Of a stretch of DNA of 64,000 nt, positions 61,619 through 64,000 are shown one piece after another. Source of the stretch: Dehalococcoidia bacterium (GTDB lineage: Bacteria > Chloroflexota > Dehalococcoidia > SpSt-223); NCBI GenBank assembly GCA_026003895.1, contig BPIC01000005.1, positions 62,001-126,000 of the forward strand, in the 5' to 3' direction. The first letter of the stretch is position 1. Every line of letters begins with the position of its first letter. Under the pieces are notes generated by a model, which did not search any database, was not told the DNA's origin, and saw only the letters and a program-made list of their open reading frames with translations. The position numbers were made by a program, and so were the translations under genes.

Positions 61619-62611
61619 ATGCACATCGGTATCGCTGGGCTGCAACGCGGGATTCGTCACCCGGAGCCGCTCCTGACCCTCGTACAGGCGGCGGATCGGC
61701 TCGGCTACGACTCGGTTTGGTTCAACGAGCAGCACTTCACGGTTGGTCTGCACAGCACGCCATCAGCGCTATTGCTCGCCGCGGCAGCCTTGGCGCGAAC
61801 GACGGGGATTCGAGTTGGACTGTCGGTGATTGTCCTGCCGTCCTATCATCCGGTGCTGCTCGCCGAACTTCTCGCGCAACTGCTTGAGCTCGGCGGCGGG
61901 CGGGTAGATCTCGGCATTGGCCGCGGCGCAAGCCCGGGTTTGAGCCGGGCCTTTCCCGACGAGGAGCGGCGTGCCGCGTTTTTTCAAGCGCACGATCTCC
62001 TGTTGAAGGCCTGGACCTCATCGACCGTGAGCGCAGACGGCCCGGTCTGGCACTTCCGAGACGTACCGGTGACGCTCCACCCACGCCGCCTGCCGCCGCT
62101 TCTGATTGCGGGGACTTCACGCGAGACGATCGCCTTTGCCATCGCCCATCGCTACCGTCTCCTGCTCAGCCTTGAGCCGCCTGAGCGCGGTCAACTGACG
62201 CTCTACGATGCGCTCAGGCGCACGATCGTTGAACCGGGCCCGCGCCGGCTTTCCTTCAGCCGCTACGTCTGCATCGGACGTACCCCTTCTGAGGCACGCG
62301 ACCTTGCAGGCCGGCTGTGGCAAGGGGTCCAAGAGAGCCGACGGACGCTCGCCAAAGCGCGAGGCCAGCCGTTTGTGGGCAGGCCGTTCCACGAGTTTTG
62401 CGCCGAGCAAGTCCTCGTCGGCGATGGCGCGGGCTGCCGCGCCGCTCTCGAGCGCATGGTCACCGAACTCCAGCTTGACCACCTACGCTGTGTTTTCAAT
62501 GGCAATGGCGCCCTCAGCGCGGAGGAAACGCTGGACCAAATGGAGCGATTTGCGGCGGAGGTGCTTCATCACCCGGCGAGTCAGCCGTGGCGCACGGCAC
62601 CAGTCGCCTAA
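61619..62611 (+). CDS. LLM-class flavin oxidoreductase in the B12-controlled operon
   Basis: A 330-residue luciferase-like TIM barrel: VQAADRLGYDSVWFNEQHF, TGIRVGLSVIVLPSYHPVLL, GGGRVDLGIGRGASPGLSRA and a late EQVLVGDGAGCRAALERMV helix. It belongs to the alkanal monooxygenase-like group that uses reduced FMN and oxygen (or F420) on small organic molecules. It starts 2 bases after the permease stop and precedes the binding-protein gene, so it is an integral operon member. It may process the imported ligand, for example by releasing metal from an organic chelate; that is inference. Confidence 0.88.
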   Translation: MHIGIAGLQRGIRHPEPLLTLVQAADRLGYDSVWFNEQHFTVGLHSTPSALLLAAAALARTTGIRVGLSVIVLPSYHPVLLAELLAQLLELGGGRVDLGIGRGASPGLSRAFPDEERRAAFFQAHDLLLKAWTSSTVSADGPVWHFRDVPVTLHPRRLPPLLIAGTSRETIAFAIAHRYRLLLSLEPPERGQLTLYDALRRTIVEPGPRRLSFSRYVCIGRTPSEARDLAGRLWQGVQESRRTLAKARGQPFVGRPFHEFCAEQVLVGDGAGCRAALERMVTELQLDHLRCVFNGNGALSAEETLDQMERFAAEVLHHPASQPWRTAPVA

Positions 62612-62626
62612 GCAGGGAGAACCATC

Positions 62627-64000
62627 ATGGCCTACGAACCGAATCGCATCTCCCGCCGCATGGTGCTGGCCGGACTTGCTGTGGGAGGTGTTGGAGCGAT
62701 CATTGGCTGCCGGCCGGACGAGCGGGGGTCGAGCACGTCCGTTCTCCAGCCCAATCTGGATGCCACACTGCGAATCGGGGTCTCGCGCGATCTGGCCAAC
62801 GGAGTGGAAGATCCGTACTTCACTCACACCTCGCTGATGGTCCACGAGCCGTTGATCCGGCTTGGCGACGGACTCGAGCCGATCCCGTGGCTGGCTGAGC
62901 GGTGGCAGGTCTCCGAAGACGGGTTGCGCTGGACCTTTGCGTTGCGCCGCGGAGTGACCTTTAGCGACGGCCAGCCCTTCAATTCTGCCGCAGTCATCCG
63001 CATCATCGAGCGGAACATTCAGATTACGCCGCGGACATCCCCGTACACCGTGATGGATGCCCGCGTCGCTTATGGACCGATTGCAGCACTTCGCCCGATT
63101 GACGATTTCACCTTCGAGATCGTCCATGAACGACCGTATCCGCTGCTCGAAGCGACGATGTCGAACTTCTTTTCAGCGATGTTTTCGCCGAACTCCTTCG
63201 CGCCGAACGGCGACTTTGTCGGAATCCCGGCAACGACCGGCCCGTTTATTTTGCGCCAATGGGAGCGAGGCCAATTCGCCATTCTCGAACGGAACGACAC
63301 CTACTGGGGGCAACGTCCAAGGGTCCGCCGAATTGAGGTACGCGTGTTGCCCGACCCGAGTACCCGGGTGTCGGCGCTTCGAGCTGGCGAAGTAGATGCC
63401 TTGGTTGAGCTCGGCGCCATTCTCCCGGTGGAGGCCGACCAGCTGCGGACGAATCCCGATATCGTGGTCGGCGCCGACCCGATCTCGATCACACAGTATC
63501 TGTTCTTCAACTGCAGCCAGCCGCCGTTCAATGAGAGGCGGCTTCGGCAAGCCGTTACGATGGCCGTCGACCGAGAGGAAATCACCCGCGTGATCGTGCG
63601 TGGCTACGGCGAGCCCGGGAAGAGCCTGCTTTCGGTCTTCTCCACCCGTTGGTTCTCGCCGAAAGGGACGCCCCGCTACGATCCGGCCGAGGCGGTGCGG
63701 TTAGCGCGGGCAGTGCTCGGCGACCGGCGGGTCGCGGCGGTCTTGCCGTATGCCGATGGCTCGGGCCAAGCGCGGCCGTACAAGGAGATCGCCGCTGTCC
63801 TCCAAACGATCGTTCGGCCGCTCGGTATCGATATTCGGCTTCAGCAACTGGAAGCGGCGGCGCTGGCCGATGTCACCAACCGGGGCGAATGGAATCTGCG
63901 TTTCGGTCAACTCGGGTGGGCGAACGGCGACCCCGACTTCATCCTCGGGAACTTTTTGTACTCGCGTGGCGCCGCCAACACGACGAGCAAAGGGGGCTAC
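62627..64000 (+). CDS. NikA-like solute-binding lipoprotein, C-terminus beyond window
   Basis: 458 codons are present and the frame is open at the right edge. NRISRRMVLAGLAVGG is a twin-arginine signal ending in a lipobox (AIIGC, Cys28), so it is exported folded by Tat and lipid-anchored. The family 5 body resembles NikA: LMVHEPLIRL, PWLAERWQVSEDGLRWTF, VTFSDGQPFNSAAV, TTGPFILRQWE and RIEVRVLPDPSTRVSALRAG. NikA binds nickel through an organic chelator; with the cobalamin riboswitch upstream, cobalt or a cobalt complex is the likelier ligand here. ATG at 62627 follows AGGGAGA. Confidence 0.92.
   Translation, partial: MAYEPNRISRRMVLAGLAVGGVGAIIGCRPDERGSSTSVLQPNLDATLRIGVSRDLANGVEDPYFTHTSLMVHEPLIRLGDGLEPIPWLAERWQVSEDGLRWTFALRRGVTFSDGQPFNSAAVIRIIERNIQITPRTSPYTVMDARVAYGPIAALRPIDDFTFEIVHERPYPLLEATMSNFFSAMFSPNSFAPNGDFVGIPATTGPFILRQWERGQFAILERNDTYWGQRPRVRRIEVRVLPDPSTRVSALRAGEVDALVELGAILPVEADQLRTNPDIVVGADPISITQYLFFNCSQPPFNERRLRQAVTMAVDREEITRVIVRGYGEPGKSLLSVFSTRWFSPKGTPRYDPAEAVRLARAVLGDRRVAAVLPYADGSGQARPYKEIAAVLQTIVRPLGIDIRLQQLEAAALADVTNRGEWNLRFGQLGWANGDPDFILGNFLYSRGAANTTSKGGY

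Noticed and set aside
1..64000. CRISPR arrays, transposases, integrases, prophage or defence genes
   Set aside because: No regularly spaced repeats and no frame with motifs of these families were seen anywhere in the window.

Overview
The window is GC-rich, densely coded bacterial chromosome. The gene content points to a Chloroflexota-type organism: an 11-gene complex I operon without nuoEFG, a wealth of luciferase-like flavin oxidoreductases, a PDZ/DUF512 radical SAM protein, pterin-synthase-related membrane proteins, an LPxTG-tailed cupredoxin and several starts that look leaderless. This assignment is an inference; no rRNA or other marker gene is present. I see no tRNA, rRNA, CRISPR array, insertion sequence or prophage.

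Left part (1-12.7 kb): a glycosyltransferase cut by the window edge follows a degenerate receiver-like gene. Next is a signalling cluster (1.6-4.7 kb) with a soluble histidine kinase, two LuxR-type response regulators, a single-domain receiver and a 77-residue HisKA-like protein. Then come a solute-binding lipoprotein, a CadD-family transporter divergent from a type II NADH dehydrogenase (with a near-consensus Rex operator between them), an acyl-CoA synthetase, a sortase-tailed cupredoxin and hemW.

Middle part (12.9-45.4 kb): a small ABM-like protein; a two-gene unit of a divergent NRAMP transporter and a soluble PRC/MgtE_N/CBS protein; a secreted chagasin-domain protein; GH81 glucanase, DUF512 radical SAM protein and HEAT protein in one run; methyltransferase plus family III CoA-transferase; a PAS/GAF protein that ends after its dimerisation helices; universal stress protein, polyphosphate kinase, a renalase-like oxidoreductase and thiolase in one run; a 7TM/PAS/GAF/GGDEF protein; an orphan Dpp-type permease pair; ffh convergent with leuCD; and three paralogous polytopic membrane proteins.

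Right part (45.9-64 kb): a cupin gene, then the nuo operon ABCDHIJK - 64-residue gene - 385-base spacer - LMN. A metallophosphoesterase and an LLM oxidoreductase follow. The window ends in what I consider its most interesting element: a cobalamin riboswitch leading an operon of two Nik/Dpp-type permeases, an LLM flavin oxidoreductase and a NikA-like Tat lipoprotein. I read it as a B12-repressed importer, probably of cobalt or a cobalt complex.

Respiration links several parts: Ndh-2 and complex I both feed electrons from NADH to quinone. The Rex site at ndh and a weaker look-alike at nuo suggest shared NADH/NAD+ control.
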